The notes: generated from the sequence alone by a model not told the origin. Shown: positions 21,153 to 32,831, counted from the stretch's first letter. The stretch: 64,000 bases of DNA from Powellomyces hirtus (GCA_025526995.1 JAHLKG010000021.1:1-64000); one strand, 5' to 3'. Translations and numbers: made by a program.

Positions 21153-23404
21153 TCACCGACGGTAGTAGTGGCGCTTGAAATGGAACCACAACTGCAGCAC
21201 GCCGCGGTCGTAGGAAGATCGGAATCCCTTCTTGTGCGAAAACTCCCACTCACGGTTGACGATGCGGAACGCAATGTCTTCGTAAGGCGGGCCGGCCTTG
21301 AACCGCAAAATAATCGTGTCGGGGAACCCGGCGTCCTTTTCGCGGACGTAGGTGGGTGCGACTTGTTTGTCGAGCAGGTCTGGGTAGAAGATGTTGAATT
21401 TGTACCCTTGCACGACCTGGGAAAGTAAAGGGGAAAAACCGAAAAGATGTTAGGCAAAAGTGATAACAAAGGTAGAGAGCGAGCGGGCGCAAATCGTACC
21501 TTTGGCGGTGGATTATCACCATCGTAATGCGTCTGGTTATACTTGTTCCACTCGTAACCGGTATGCACGCGGTTGAAATATCTCGGTTTTCTCGGTCGGT
21601 ACTTGTCGTGCCACAGGTAGGTTTCCTGCGAGCTAGCCGAGATGACAACCGCTTCTTCATTGAATGCGTCTTCGTCGAGTCCCATGTTCTCGGCGGCCTC
21701 GCGAATAAAGGCTTGTTCCGCCGCATTTTCGAGAGAGGACGATTTGGCGAGCGCGAGCCGGTTTTGATTGAGGAGGACCGTGGGTTGCGATTCGGCCAGC
21801 GCGCGGGAAATCTTTGCCCGAGTCGACAGCAGCAGCGCAAGCGCCTGATCTTCGGTGAGAGTGGGGATGCTCTGGTCTTTGGACTTTGGAGGGTGAGTCG
21901 AGAGGCGTGGGGACATGGCTGGGGTGTATATTTCCGCCTCAGTTTCAGATTCGGATGAGTAGTCGGCGGTTGTGGGAACGGGGACGGGATTGGTGTCGTC
22001 TTCGCCCGATGGAGCGTCGCGTCGGAATTGAATCTGCTGCATCACGACGGGGGCTTCCATCGGTGCTGATCCCTCACGCTGTTCCTTTTGCTGTTCTCGG
22101 AGCCTGGCGAGCCGCTTCTTTAGCAGGAAGGCATGCATGTCCCTCAGCTTCGCCTTGGCCTTCCACACAATTAGAGCTCGAATGGCCGTTTCCCAATACT
22201 CGATATCGATCGGGCCTCCGCTGCCAAGCTTCTTGTCAATTTGCTTTTGTAGCAGATCAAGCTGCTCGAGGGTTTTGTTGGCAAACATCTTTTCAATGTC
22301 CTGCGCCACGGACTGATTCACGCCTGGTCGCGCCGATGTGTCGTTTGATGCTGCACGATGCTTCGCAAGCTCGTCATCGCAGACTACGATCATGGCTTCC
22401 CAGAATTGTTTGTTGGTCTCCTCAGTTTCGAGAGAGAGATACAGTTGGATGTCCTTGTGCAGTTCTTCGACTTCATCCTTGACGAGATTTCTGAAGATGA
22501 GATACGGCTCCTCAACTCCCATTTCAAGACCCATGGCATCAAACTCGGTTGCAATCTTAGAGTCGCCCGCGAGACTCAGGTTGATGGCCAGCACGTCGAT
22601 CGGCTTGGCTCTCTCTTCCTTGATGCGAATTTGAGCTCTGGTCTTGGCCTGCTGGAGATGAAACTCGTTTTCCTTTGCTTCCCAATCTCCCATGGCGATC
22701 CGATCCTGCTCTCGCTGTAATCTGGCCGCCTCCTGCTCTCTCAACTGCATCTCAATCTCCCGCTCGTTCCGTCTCTTTTTCAGTTTCTCCAGCTCCTCAT
22801 CGATTTCCTCTCGGCGATCAACGTCTCGTTTGACACGTTGACTCATTGACAGGCCCTGCTTTGTCTCCTTCTCCCGCTTCTTCAGCCATAGGAATTTCGA
22901 TGAAAGGTTGCTGTCTCCAAACGGATTCTCCGTGTTCGAGTAACCAAGGGATGCGGACATTTGGGCCGCCAGCTGAGACTCCTTCTGCGCCTTCAAGTCT
23001 TCCTTCAGTTGTGCCTTTTCCAGCCTTCGCTCCGCTTTTCGCGCCGCCCGTTCCGCAGATGTCTCACGAGCCTTTTTTACTTTCTTTGCCCGTTTGCTTT
23101 CCCGCCGTGAGGTGTCCCCTTCACTGTCTGATGACGTTGCTGGTCGTCGCGAGCGACGGGATGTAGTGCGGTCGTCATCGCGGCTTCTATGCCGACTTTG
23201 AGATGGTGGTGTCACGGATCGCTCTGACCGTCGGTGAGATTCTCGCCCTCGTCCCCGATCCCGGTCCCCGTCTCTGCTGTCCCGACGATCTTTTCGCCGG
23301 TCTGGGGATGTCGAGCGTCTCGCGCTCCTGCTTCTGCTCACACTTCTGCTTCGTCTCCGCTCCCTATGTGTGTCTCTGTCTCTATCTCTTGTGCTGCGAT
23401 CCAT
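21153..23404 (-). CDS. Cactin (splicing-associated CactinC protein)
   Basis: Two exons, 23404-21500 and 21416-21153, with an 82-base GTACG..CAG intron, giving 722 residues. The N-terminus is Arg/Ser/Asp-rich (MDRSTRDRDRDTHRERRRSR), as in splicing factors. A coiled, Lys/Glu-rich section and the cactin middle domain follow (AGDSKIATEFDAMG; DIEYWETAIRALIVWKAKAK). The C-terminal CactinC domain is well conserved: YLWHDKYRPRKPRYFNRVHT, GYEWNKYNQTHYD, VVQGYKFNIFYPDL, PDTIILRFKAGPPYEDIAF and the terminal LQLWFHFKRHYYRR. Cactin joins the spliceosome in human and fission yeast cells and affects splicing fidelity. The start at 23404 opens the RS-rich segment; an earlier in-frame ATG at 23461 is possible. 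Confidence 0.95.
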
Positions 23405-24381
23405 GTCTGATAAATGTGGTTTTGGTATATGAAATGGGATTTCCGCAGCCGAGATCAACACGTGTAAGCGAGCAAAAGTTCAGCGAAAATTATTACCACT
23501 CCCTGTCACCCAAAGTCCAAATTCCCCCATTTCTGTACTACAAGAATAAAAGTACAAAGGTGGCCCCCACAAAATACTTCATGGAGGGATGCAAACTAAC
23601 TGCAATAGGAATACCCATACTCTCCCTGCGCTACGGTTTGGGCGTAAGACTGTAGAATAACCTTGCCACTACAGCAGCACGGCAAGCCCAAGCTGATAGC
23701 CTGTCTCTCGCGGAGACTCGGTAGTAAGTATTGCCCTGACTGTCATTGTATGTATTCGGATATCGCTGGTGCGACACACATTGAGACTTCTGTGGAGGAG
23801 AGTACGCTATGAGCTCTCTCTCTGACAACACTTTTTCCGAACACGGATGTGTGGTAGGGGTCCTTCATTTGTGGTCCAAGGTCAGGAGTCTGTAACCCGG
23901 CTGTTGCTCTATTGAATATACTGATAGGTTCAGCTAGCCCTTGCTATTGAATTGTATGCATCAACAAACCCACAGTGGGTTGGGGTCAGATGTATAGAAC
24001 AAGATTGCAGCAGAATTGTAGCCTCACTGCAATACTGTACTTATCTTCCTCAGCAGCAAAGTCATAAGCAACAAAGTCATAACAACTTCCGTAAAGTACA
24101 TCCGTTTATTGAAAAATCAAATCGATAGAAACACCATTCTTGTCAAATCAATAATCCAGAGATACGATAACTTCATTGAGCATCTGCCACAAGGATTCGA
24201 CATTTTTTTGGATAGGCGGTGCAAGATGCCGAACCTGTGACGGCATCCAGGAGCTAACGAATTGGAACACAATAGCAGAGCAATACTAAGATCTCTGAAT
24301 ACCGTGACTTTTCCGTCGTTGGAGCGAACAATAGGACTGGCGTCGCGCGGCAACGCTTGTTCTTTGTCAACTCCATCATCG

Positions 24382-24455
24382 TTCGAACGTTAGAGTTAAC
24401 GCAGTTTTGTGTGGCTCGTTCCGTCATTCAACGTGGCATTCGTTATGTCATTGGG
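24382..24455 (+). repeat. Promoter direct repeat, copy A
   Basis: Begins TTCGAACGTTAGAGTTAACG and shares CTCGTTCCGTCAT, CAACGTG and GTTATGTCATTGGG with copy B 150 bases downstream. TTCGAA is itself palindromic. Confidence 0.85.
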
Positions 24456-24531
24456 GGACCTGGCTGCAACAACTTGAAAGGAATTGCCGGGCGCGCGCGG
24501 TGAAACCGACGGTATTTGAATTCAAGTTCTT

Positions 24532-24613
24532 TTCGAACGTTAGAGTTAACGTACTTCTGTGTTGAGCCACTCACTCGTTCCGTCATGCAACGTGCATCCG
24601 GTTATGTCATTGG
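24532..24613 (+). repeat. Promoter direct repeat, copy B
   Basis: Same start and order of blocks as copy A, with small insertions (GAGCCACTCA). It ends 74 bases before the TATA box at 24687. Confidence 0.85.
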
Positions 24614-24686
24614 GATCTCTGTGTCTGTCTGTCGTCACAGGGGTTGTTGCAAACAGAGGAATGGACCAAAGCGGGAGGGTGTATAG

Positions 24687-24693
24687 TATAAAA
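24687..24693 (+). promoter_or_regulatory. TATA box of the secreted-protein gene
   Basis: TATAAAA inside GTATAGTATAAAAGCGGG, 147 bases before the ATG at 24834 and 74 bases after the duplicated upstream module. Confidence 0.6.
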
Positions 24694-24833
24694 GCGGGAT
24701 GGTCAATATGAGAACCAATCCCTTCTTCACAGTCAACAGATATATCGTGTACAGTAGCACATCCACCAGAATCTACCAAAAATCTACATAACGCCTTCGA
24801 ATCTTTTTCTGTGTGCGTGCGGATCTTGCTACA

Positions 24834-25601
24834 ATGCGTTTTACTCTCTTTGCGGTGGTGGTCGCGTTTTGCATCGGGCTCGCGAATGCGCTGCCTTGGG
24901 GGCCGTTGACGGACGCTGAAGGTATGCAATGTTGATATGCGTTGTTGCGTGGCGTGATGAGAGAGTATTGATGTGCGGTTTTGCAGATATGGCGTACTTC
25001 AAAGGTCTTCCCACCGTAAGTTTTCCCACGCCCCCTCAAACGACTCGCCTTTTGCACTCCTACTCACTTTTCTTTCTGCGATTTCCCACCCAGGCCAAAT
25101 GCCAATGGATAGCGGGTCAACGCATCAGCTTCCAATTCAAATGGCGGCGCACGCCCCTCATTGGGTGGTGGGCGGCGATCCAATGGGAACTCGACGGCCA
25201 CGCGCTCTCCGCGCTCGGCAACCCGGATCTTGACGACGTGGAAATCACCCCGCCTGACGCTACAGGGTTTTATACCGTGACTGCGACCTTGCCGCAGCAC
25301 CGCATTTTCAGGAGCTCGGATGGGTATACCCTTAGAGCAGAGTACCGAATCACAGGTGTGAATGTCGTGGAGACGCCAAAGATGTAAGTTGTGTGTCACG
25401 GTTCGTGGGGGGGCGGGCTTTCAAGGTGTGAAATGAGCGCGGACTGATTCGTTTTCTGTTGACTATGTATGTAGCTACATTACAGACGACGATGAGAACT
25501 GTCCTGCGCCAGCTCCCATCCCCACGGACACGCCGCCCGTCCCTGCGCTTAATGAAGCCAACGACGCCGAATTGGCGGGGATTGGAGCTGGCGCTGCTTA
25601 A
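24834..25601 (+). CDS. Small secreted protein of unknown function
   Basis: Four exons, 24834-24921, 24987-25015, 25094-25383 and 25475-25601, give 177 residues. The N-terminus MRFTLFAVVVAFCIGLANA is a clear signal peptide with likely cleavage before LPWGPL. The mature part has one compact region (KCQWIAGQRISFQFKWRR, then IGWWAAIQWELDG) with a beta-rich pattern ending YTLRAEYRITGVNVVE. A Pro-rich, acidic tail follows (CPAPAPIPTDTPPVPA). Two cysteines remain after cleavage and could form one disulfide. The WELDG..YTLRAEYRI layout resembles an immunoglobulin-like or carbohydrate-binding beta sandwich, but I do not recognise the family. Introns are 65, 78 and 91 bases. Confidence 0.75.
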
Positions 25602-25953
25602 AGCATCTTTTAGCAAACTGGTTTCAAAGATGGGGATTGTAGGATGCGTGGATAAAGCCATGTTTCTGTGTAAGAAAAGTCCGATTGTAATGTAATACGT
25701 ATGATTTTGAGAATTATGATGTGCTGTGGCCTGTGTACGACCTTTTTTGTCCACTCCTTCTTCTTTTGCATGATGGGGTCTGTGTGGGGTGTTCACTGTT
25801 TAAAAAAGAAGCGAACCTTTCCAACTCCACCTTCCGACTGCTGACGTAATCGTCGGAGTTCCAGAAACGCATGCGCTCTCAAGGACCCTCATCCACAAAC
25901 GTGGCCGAACACCCAGAGAGATGTGAAGATGATGACTCAACCAAGGTGAAGCC
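25602..25953. other. Intergenic spacer
   Basis: 3' region of the secreted-protein gene and upstream region of the next. No gene seen. Confidence 0.5.
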
Positions 25954-28830
25954 ATGCCCCTCGTTTTCACCAGCACCAACACCAACTCGTTTCCTGCACC
26001 CGTCTCGATTTACACGCCCTCGATCGTCGCGCGGAAGTACAATTACAACACTTGTCAGCAGTATCCAACCTATCCCTTGCCGCCAATCAAGCCACAGGCG
26101 GCGCGGAGTTTGGGTGGGTGTGGAGGAGCTTATTCGTAAGTGGAGGCGGTTGAGATGTTGGGGAGGGGTGAAATATGGAGGTTTGGGCTAAAGGTTTTTT
26201 TTTTTTTTTTGTATTTGATTTTCGTTGGTTTTTTTTGAGGACATAGACAGAAACATCGCGAAATCCAACGCACCGAACGCCTCAAAAACCAGGCTGCGGC
26301 TATGAAAGTACAGCAGTCCGTGCTCCGACTCGCCAAAGAGACCGAAGACCGCCAACGGTACATGAAAAATAAATATACCACATCTCCCCACCTCCTCGTC
26401 CCCGCACTCACTCACTCCCCACACCCCTCCAGCAACGAAGCCTCCAAGCGCCTGCGTCAACAACAACGCGAGCTCGCGGCGCGCGAAAAAATCCTGCTGA
26501 TGCGTCGCACTCACCAGCAATCCGCGCTCCCACCGTGGCGTCTGGGGGCGTACAGCAAACCGGGCAGCGCGGGCATTCGGCCCTTGATCACGGGCCAACA
26601 ACGACCGTCGTCCGCTCGTCATCTGCCCAGCACGTTTGAGTGTGCGGATGACGCGCAGATGCGGCATCTGTTGTATTTGGATACCTCGGCGAGTGATCCG
26701 AGATTTGTGGGCAGTTTGAGTGCTAGGACCAGACATAAGGGTGGCGGTGCGAGAGTTGGCGTTAGGAGTGCGCCCCCCGCTCTGGGAAGGAGGAGGGATG
26801 CGAGACGGGAAGAGGTGTTGAGGATTTTGGAGGAGAGGCCGAGAACACCGAGTTCGGGTATGATTCATGAGTTGTGACGTTGAGTGGGAGAGAGCGAGGC
26901 GAGCTAAGACGAGTTGGTTTTTTTCTTTGATTTTCTTTTTTGTCAAAGGACGCAGCCACCTCAGCTACATTGCATCCCATAACGGCCGCGACGTCCGCGT
27001 CGTGAAAGGGTATGCGGTCGAGATCCGAGACGTGAATGAAGACGGAGTTGTGGAGTGAGTCTTGTGCCTTCACATCACGTCGGACCGTTTCGTTAGATGA
27101 TGCTAACAAGGGTTCCCCGCCATCAATCTCATCAGAACTTTCTCAACACCAACCGTTCCCGCCTTTCCCACGCTCGCCTCCCGCACGCCACCCACAGCAC
27201 CTAGTGCTACCAACCCATACCACCACCCACCACCCGAGAGTAACTCCAACACTAACAACGCCGGGCCAAAGAAAGCCATCATCCTTGACCTGACGCCCGT
27301 GGACGGGTCCGATGACACCATTGACGGCTCCGATGCCGACCCCGACAAGGAGCCTGTGACACACGGTCCGTACGCGCGGGAAAAATGGGTGCAGTCCAGC
27401 CGGACGCAAAACACGGGCTCCATGCGGATTGTACGTCCAGGGAGCGCCGCAGGGGCGGCATCCTCTCCATCAGGATCTCGACCGTCGTCGTCTAAAAAGG
27501 AGAGGAAAGCAGATGAGGATGGGGATACGCGGGTTTTTGTGCGGAAGGATGCGGATGAGGATAGGGTTGGTGGCGGTGAGGAGGGTGGGAAGGTGCAGAA
27601 AGAAAAGCAGCAGCAGCAGCAGGAGGAGAAACATTTGACCCGTCCATCGAGCGGCAGAACGCCCAGAATGTCGATCCTGAGTTCTCGCCCGAGTTCGGCT
27701 GCGCGACCGGCGAGTGGACGGAATATCACGTTTGCGAAGAATGATCAGGTAATCTGGGATTGTGACCACCGACCGCGGGTAGGTGCCGGTAGTGAGGAGA
27801 ATAGCGAGATTGAGCAATCGACAGGAGGAGACGGTGGCAAGACCAGAGGCGGCGGTGCGGAGACTACGCAACCCGGAACAACCACTGGCGCCGGTTCCAC
27901 TCAGCACCCCTCCCCATCTGCACCGTCCCCAACCCGGCCGCCAACCGCCCGCAGCCCTCTCTCCGCTCCCCCGCGCCGGATCAACCCCTCCGTTCTCCCC
28001 ACGCACTTCTTCTCCGCGCTCGCCAGCGATCCCCGCACCGCCATCCCGCCATCCATCCGCGAGATGCTGCGGAAAGACGCGCTCGCGTCGCAGTTTCTCG
28101 ACTTGACGGACAAAGCGAGGGTACGGTCGGCGCCGCCCGTCCGGAAGGAGGTGTCGGTTGGGGGAAAGAGTGCAAGTGTGCCGGCAGCGGTGCTGGCTGC
28201 GGGACACCCGTCTCGACTCCCGAGGTGGAAATCGTCATTGGACAATAGACGCGCGGCGATACAAGCCAAAGTGCAGATACCAAAGGAGAATATACTCAAA
28301 GCGTGGAAGATTCGGGATCAGAAAGGTAGACACTAGAGGGCATGCAGTGGGGAAGGCACCACGAGATTGTGTTTGCTTATCGTTTTCTTTTGCAATTTTG
28401 TTTTTTCGTGTGCCTGTGCAATGTTATAGCAACGACAGAAATATGTCTGTACGCGCAATCTGCTCCCCGCCTGCCCCAGCCATCAGCGCCGGCCTCACGC
28501 ACCCGCCCACATGAGGGAGGCAGGATCCAGGTTCACCAGATCCAACATCACACCCCAGTACAAGCCGCGGACACATCCATTTGGGGAAACAGCAGCACAA
28601 GCAGTCACAACAACATTGCCCACGGCATTCACGACGACGCCCGAGAACAGGTTTTCGCCCATCAAACGTCGGACACGATTTACAAGCAAAAGAACGCCGC
28701 AGAGAATGGCGCGGTGGATGCGATGGCCACCAAGGAATCTGAGCTCTTGCAGTCCATTGAACACCTTGACCGTCTGCTGTCGCCCAAATTGAAACGACTG
28801 AGTTTTGCAGATGTGACAGCTGCAGTTTGA
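25954..28830 (+). CDS. Unrecognised 804-residue coiled-coil and low-complexity protein
   Basis: I do not recognise this protein. Exons 25954-26135, 26247-26357, 26433-26857, 26949-27054, 27136-28325 and 28430-28830 join in frame. The first 60 residues are Tyr/Pro-rich (YNYNTCQQYPTYPLPPIKPQ). A charged helical stretch follows (REIQRTERLKNQAAAMKVQQ; KRLRQQQRELAAREKILLMR), likely coiled coil, and then WRLGAYSKPGSAGIRPLITG. The rest is Ser/Pro/Arg-rich disorder with conserved-looking islands: SYIASHNGRDVRVVKGYAVE, KAIILDLTPVDGSDD, NPSVLPTHFFSALASDP and a C-terminal helix ESELLQSIEHLDRLLSPKLK. No signal peptide or membrane segment is seen. A scaffold or ciliary protein is possible. 27749-27904 has intron-like borders but is a multiple of three, so it may be retained. 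Confidence 0.6.
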
Positions 28831-29173
28831 CCGCGGGAAGAAAGAACTCGACCTCAAGACCTCTGAGGCATCACGGTTATGCGCTTGACTTTGATTCCGA
28901 TGAAGTGCCATGAACTCTGTTTTCCGGTTCTTGTCTTTTTTATGTTTCTCCTCCTTGTACTTAAACAAACATAGATATTCTTGCGCCCTGAGATGCGTTT
29001 TTGACATGATTGTAACCAGTATACGCGCTTGGTGACCGAGGAGGGAGACGCTGAGACGCGTACAGTGGGAACCACATTCACCACCTTCCAGACCGACCGA
29101 CTGCTTGCCAGTGCACGCCAGCTGAGCAGCATGATTTGTAGTGAGAGTATCCCCGCGAGCAACATGGCGCTGT

Positions 29174-29242
29174 CCCCTCTCTCCCTCCCTCCCTCTCCCT
29201 CCCTCTCCCTCCCTCCCTCTCCCTCCCTCTCCCTCCCTCCCA
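29174..29242. repeat. CCCT/CTCC tandem repeat
   Basis: Pyrimidine-only tract built of CCCTCCCTCT-type units, about 69 bases. Confidence 0.9.
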
Positions 29243-29452
29243 CCATCTATCTTTCTCGTCCGTCGACGGCAATGAATCCGACTCATTCCTTTTACTGTTG
29301 AGATATGCTCTTGGACGCGCAGTCATCCTTGTCCATCTCTCTCTTTCTCATGGAGCACTAACAACAAGTAGTGGGTTGCGGCCAACTAAATCAAATCTGC
29401 AAAGAAGCAACCCGGCGCGGCGTCACGAGGCGCAGTGTGTGATTGAGGGTGA

Positions 29453-29753
29453 CACGTGAACAGCCACTTGCACAGCCACGTGACACAGGATCTGCACTTA
29501 CCAAGAGCCGAGTGGCTGGATCAGCGAGAGCAAGACCCCTGCCAATTCTAGTATCCCTGTCCAATCCAATTGGGGATTGAAGTCCATCAGAGTCTCTCTT
29601 TCTCTTTCTTGCTTTCTTTCAGGCTGTCTTTCAGGCTGTGTTGTTGTTGTTGTTGTTGTTGTTTGAGCCAATGGGGCGCAGTGCTGAATGGGGTGACTAT
29701 ATAAACCACTTACTGCGTTGCACATGTGAAATTGCAGTTGATTCCATCACGTG
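29453..29753 (+). promoter_or_regulatory. Promoter-like cluster: three CACGTG boxes, CCAAT, TATA
   Basis: CACGTG palindromes lie at 29453-29458, 29477-29482 and 29748-29753. A (GTT)n run covers 29641-29663, GCCAAT lies near 29667-29672 and TATATAAA at 29698-29705. The order CCAAT then TATA at about 30 bases apart is typical of an RNA polymerase II core promoter. No convincing gene follows; the first ATG (29783) opens 49 codons. Confidence 0.4.
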
Positions 29754-30466
29754 CCTTCGACGACGAGTCATAGCGGAATAATAATGAGGACATCCATGAA
29801 TGGGGCACCGCCTTGCAATCAATCATCGATCGGGACGCCTGAGGGGCGAAATCTCACTTGCGGTGTGAAAAAACGAGGGGTCGACTTGGTCGAGGGAGGA
29901 GGGAGGCCGTTGGACCGCGAGCAAAATGGTTAAAAGTTTTAGCAGTCGGCGTGGGCGTTGGTTGCTTTTTCTCGCGCGTCGTCAGCCAGCCAGTCAACTT
30001 TTGTGTGCGCCGATCGGGCGGGCGTTTCGGGGCGCCGAAGGCTTCCGTGGCCCCTGTAGTCAATGCTTCCATTTTTCACCTCCCCCTTTTCCTCCAAGAA
30101 AAATAAATTCTCCGGGAATGTGGCTGGGGGTGTGGCTCTCACTCTCTTTTGCACACTTGCAGCAAAACTGGCCGCAAACAATACCTTGCCAAAGTTGCTG
30201 AACACCAACTGGCTCCACCACACACACAAACACCTCCTCCTGCGCGCCGCTGAAAACCCTCGGCTGCCAGAGCAAAAAACACCCTGCGGTAGACGCCAAA
30301 AATGGCTATGGCATGCATCTTTATGCCACACATGCGGCGCACACAGAAAGCAAGTGTATTTATTTATATACTCCCGCCTACCTTCGCCATGGACAGCCCC
30401 CTATTGATTCCCTTCCCACTCACTGCCTGTCCCGCTTGCTCTTCTCCACCCGTACATACATCCGTT

Positions 30467-30475
30467 TATATAAAA
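30467..30475 (+). promoter_or_regulatory. TATA box of the copper radical oxidase gene
   Basis: TATATAAAA about 200 bases before the ATG at 30677, leaving a pyrimidine-rich 5' UTR. Confidence 0.5.
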
Positions 30476-30676
30476 GAGCATCCTTCCATTGCGCAGAACG
30501 CCCCTCTGCCTTTCCCCCCATATTTTATATTCGATCCACAGAATTCTTAGCGTCTCCCCACATTTGAATTCTATACATCAACCAACATCTGATCTTGCGC
30601 CTTCAACACCCCCGACACTCACAGTCCCCTATCCATCATCCCATTCAACATCCTGCCTACATCTCATCAGTCAACC

Positions 30677-32831
30677 ATGCCATCCCTCCTCCGAAGCTCG
30701 GCTCTGGCCGTCCTCGCCGCTGCCGTGCTTCCCGCCGCTTTGGCCCAAGAGACTGTCGTCGGCAGCTGGACCACCGTCACCAAGAACTGTGGTGTCGTCC
30801 CAGTCCATGCTCTCTACAGCCCAGGCGACAAGATCTTCTTCACCGAGCGCCTGCACCTCCTCGGTACCCTCAATGATGGCTTCTCTGCCGCAGAGCTCAC
30901 CGCCCGAGCCGCCACAGGATTCTACAACCAGAACCCTAATGCGGTCAAGGAAAAGTTCCTCACCGACTCGGCCGAATTCGACCTCAACACTAACCAGTTC
31001 AAGCTGACCGAAAACCTCATGCCGCTGGCTGAACCCATCGGCAAGAACCAGGGTTATGCTTTCTGCTCGGGTCACGCCCAGATGGCCGATGGACGATACC
31101 TTTCCGTGGGTGGTGATGCCTTCTGGGGAGTTCCCTTCAACGGTGCCAACCGAACTTCGTAAGTATTGTCAGGCGCCCAATGGCCTCGTCATCGCTTTTG
31201 CCATCTATCCAGCAGGAGCTTTGCACTCATCCACACCCTCTTGCCTTTGTTGTAGAGATGGTCGTCGTGACATCCGCGTCATGACTCCTTCCGCTGGTGC
31301 GGCACCAGCAACCTTTGTCAAAGTCGCCGACATCAACAACGTTGACAACCTTGGTCCCGACGACCCGCGCCGCGCGCTCTGGGGAAGATGGTACCCATCG
31401 GTGCTGACCCTGCCCAACGAGGATGTCATGATCATCGGAGGCCAGCGCGCCTTCTTCGTTCCGGACAACGTCACCTGGGACAACCCGACCTATGAAATCT
31501 ACCACCCCAAGACCCAAGTGTCTGACACTCCCGTCCGAGTCAAGGTTCTCGCTGACAATTACCCCGTCAATATGTACCCGGTCGTCTATGTCCTTCCCAA
31601 GAGCGGCAACCTCTGGACCTACGCCAACAACGCATCGGCGATCCTGAACGTGCAGACCAAGACCGAGACCCCATCGGTGGGCCTCGACCTGTCCAAGGAA
31701 GACGGTCTCCTCGGCCGAAGCTTCCCGTTTGCGGGTACCAACTTCCTGCCCATGCTGACCCTCAAGGACGACTACAAGATGACGTCGTGGTTCTGCGGAG
31801 GTGTCAACGGAACCGCCGCCAACGGCCTGCCGACGCCGCGCGCGTACAACGCCCCTCAGTGGTGGGCCAACTGCCCCGACTGCGCTCCTACCGCACGGTG
31901 CAACTACCTCGAGCTCGAAACAGAGGGCGCAGCTTGGATGAGAGAAGAGATGCCCATTGCCCGCTCCCAGCCCACTGCAGTCAACCTCCCCGACGGCACC
32001 ATCGGTATCTTCAGCGGTTCCGGCAAGGGTCACCAAGGTGGTGTCTACGGTCTGCCAGTCTCCACCGTCGATGTCAAGGAAGTCGTCATCTTCAACCCAT
32101 TCGCTCCCAAAAACCACCCATCCCGCTGGGTGACAGCTGCTGCCGCCCCCACCGGTCGTCACTACCACAACATTGCCCTCCTGCGTGAGGACGGTACGGT
32201 CGTCACTGGAGGAGGCGATGCCCAGAACGGCGTGAATCCCAACACGGACGACCCGGCTGACATGACCCTCGACGTCTACTCGCCGCCCTACAAGTTTGCC
32301 ACCAACATCCCCGAACTCGCTCCCCTGGCAGTCAAGGACGTGACCTACGGGCAGCTGATTGTCGTGCCTTTTACGACCGACGTTGCCCAAAACATTACCC
32401 GCGTCGGTATCATCCGTTACGCGTCCGTCACCCACACCGTCAACCTCGATCAACGCCACATTGAGCTCGAGATTGTGAAGTACGCCGCCAACAAACTCCT
32501 CGTGCGCTTGCCGGCCAAACCTGAAATCGCCACCCCCGGCAACTGGATGGTGTGGCCCGTCGACTCCCGCGGCGTGCCCGTCAAAAAGTCGGCCCTCATC
32601 AACATCCGCGCTTCCAACCCCGGCGGCGATGCTGTGTGGACCGAAGCCGAGACGATTCCCACCCCTGTGTTCAGGGACCCGTTCGCCCCCGTTGTTGCTG
32701 AACCCCCCGCTCCGGCAGCCTCGCAGGCGGCGGACGCCAAGAACTCGGCTAGTGGCGCGGCCTCCGGCTGGAGTGCGGCCGCTGCCGCTGCGGCTGGTCT
32801 AGCCGTTGCCGTCGCCGGTGGAATTGCTTAG
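30677..32831 (+). CDS. Glyoxal-oxidase-like copper radical oxidase, GPI-anchored (AA5 family)
   Basis: Two exons, 30677-31158 and 31256-32831, give 685 residues. Residues 1-23 (MPSLLRSSALAVLAAAVLPA and LA) form a signal peptide. The beta-propeller carries the AA5_1 active site: Cys130 in YAFCSGHAQM for the Tyr-Cys cofactor, Tyr207 in RWYPSVLTLPN, Tyr464 and His465 in GRHYHNIALL, and the last copper ligand in SVTHTVNLDQRHIEL of the C-terminal DUF1929 domain. The C-terminus (NSASGAASGW and a long Ala/Val stretch) fits a GPI-anchor signal. Such enzymes oxidise small aldehydes such as glyoxal or methylglyoxal and release hydrogen peroxide outside the cell. Here the enzyme would be cell-surface bound. 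The ligand assignment is by motif comparison. Confidence 0.92.

Larger units (their letters stand above)
23405..24833. promoter_or_regulatory. Divergent upstream region of cactin and the secreted-protein gene
   Basis: About 1.4 kb without a supported gene. The 3' half carries an imperfect duplicated module (24382 and 24532) and a TATA box at 24687 that point to the secreted-protein gene. Confidence 0.55.
28831..30676. other. 1.85-kb noncoding region upstream of the copper radical oxidase
   Basis: No supported protein gene. It contains a CCCT-rich tandem repeat, three CACGTG boxes, a GTT microsatellite, a CCAAT box and two TATA boxes. The distal promoter-like block near 29450-29755 has no obvious gene behind it, and the proximal part belongs to the oxidase gene at 30677. 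Confidence 0.5.

Noticed and set aside
28831..29330. Long Arg/Glu/Gly-rich frames over the CCCT repeat
   Set aside because: They are translations of a simple tandem repeat in several frames.
31227..32459. 410-codon open frame antisense to the copper radical oxidase
   Set aside because: It lies wholly inside a well-conserved gene on the other strand and is explained by GC-rich third positions. Its Val/Gly-rich product has no domain.
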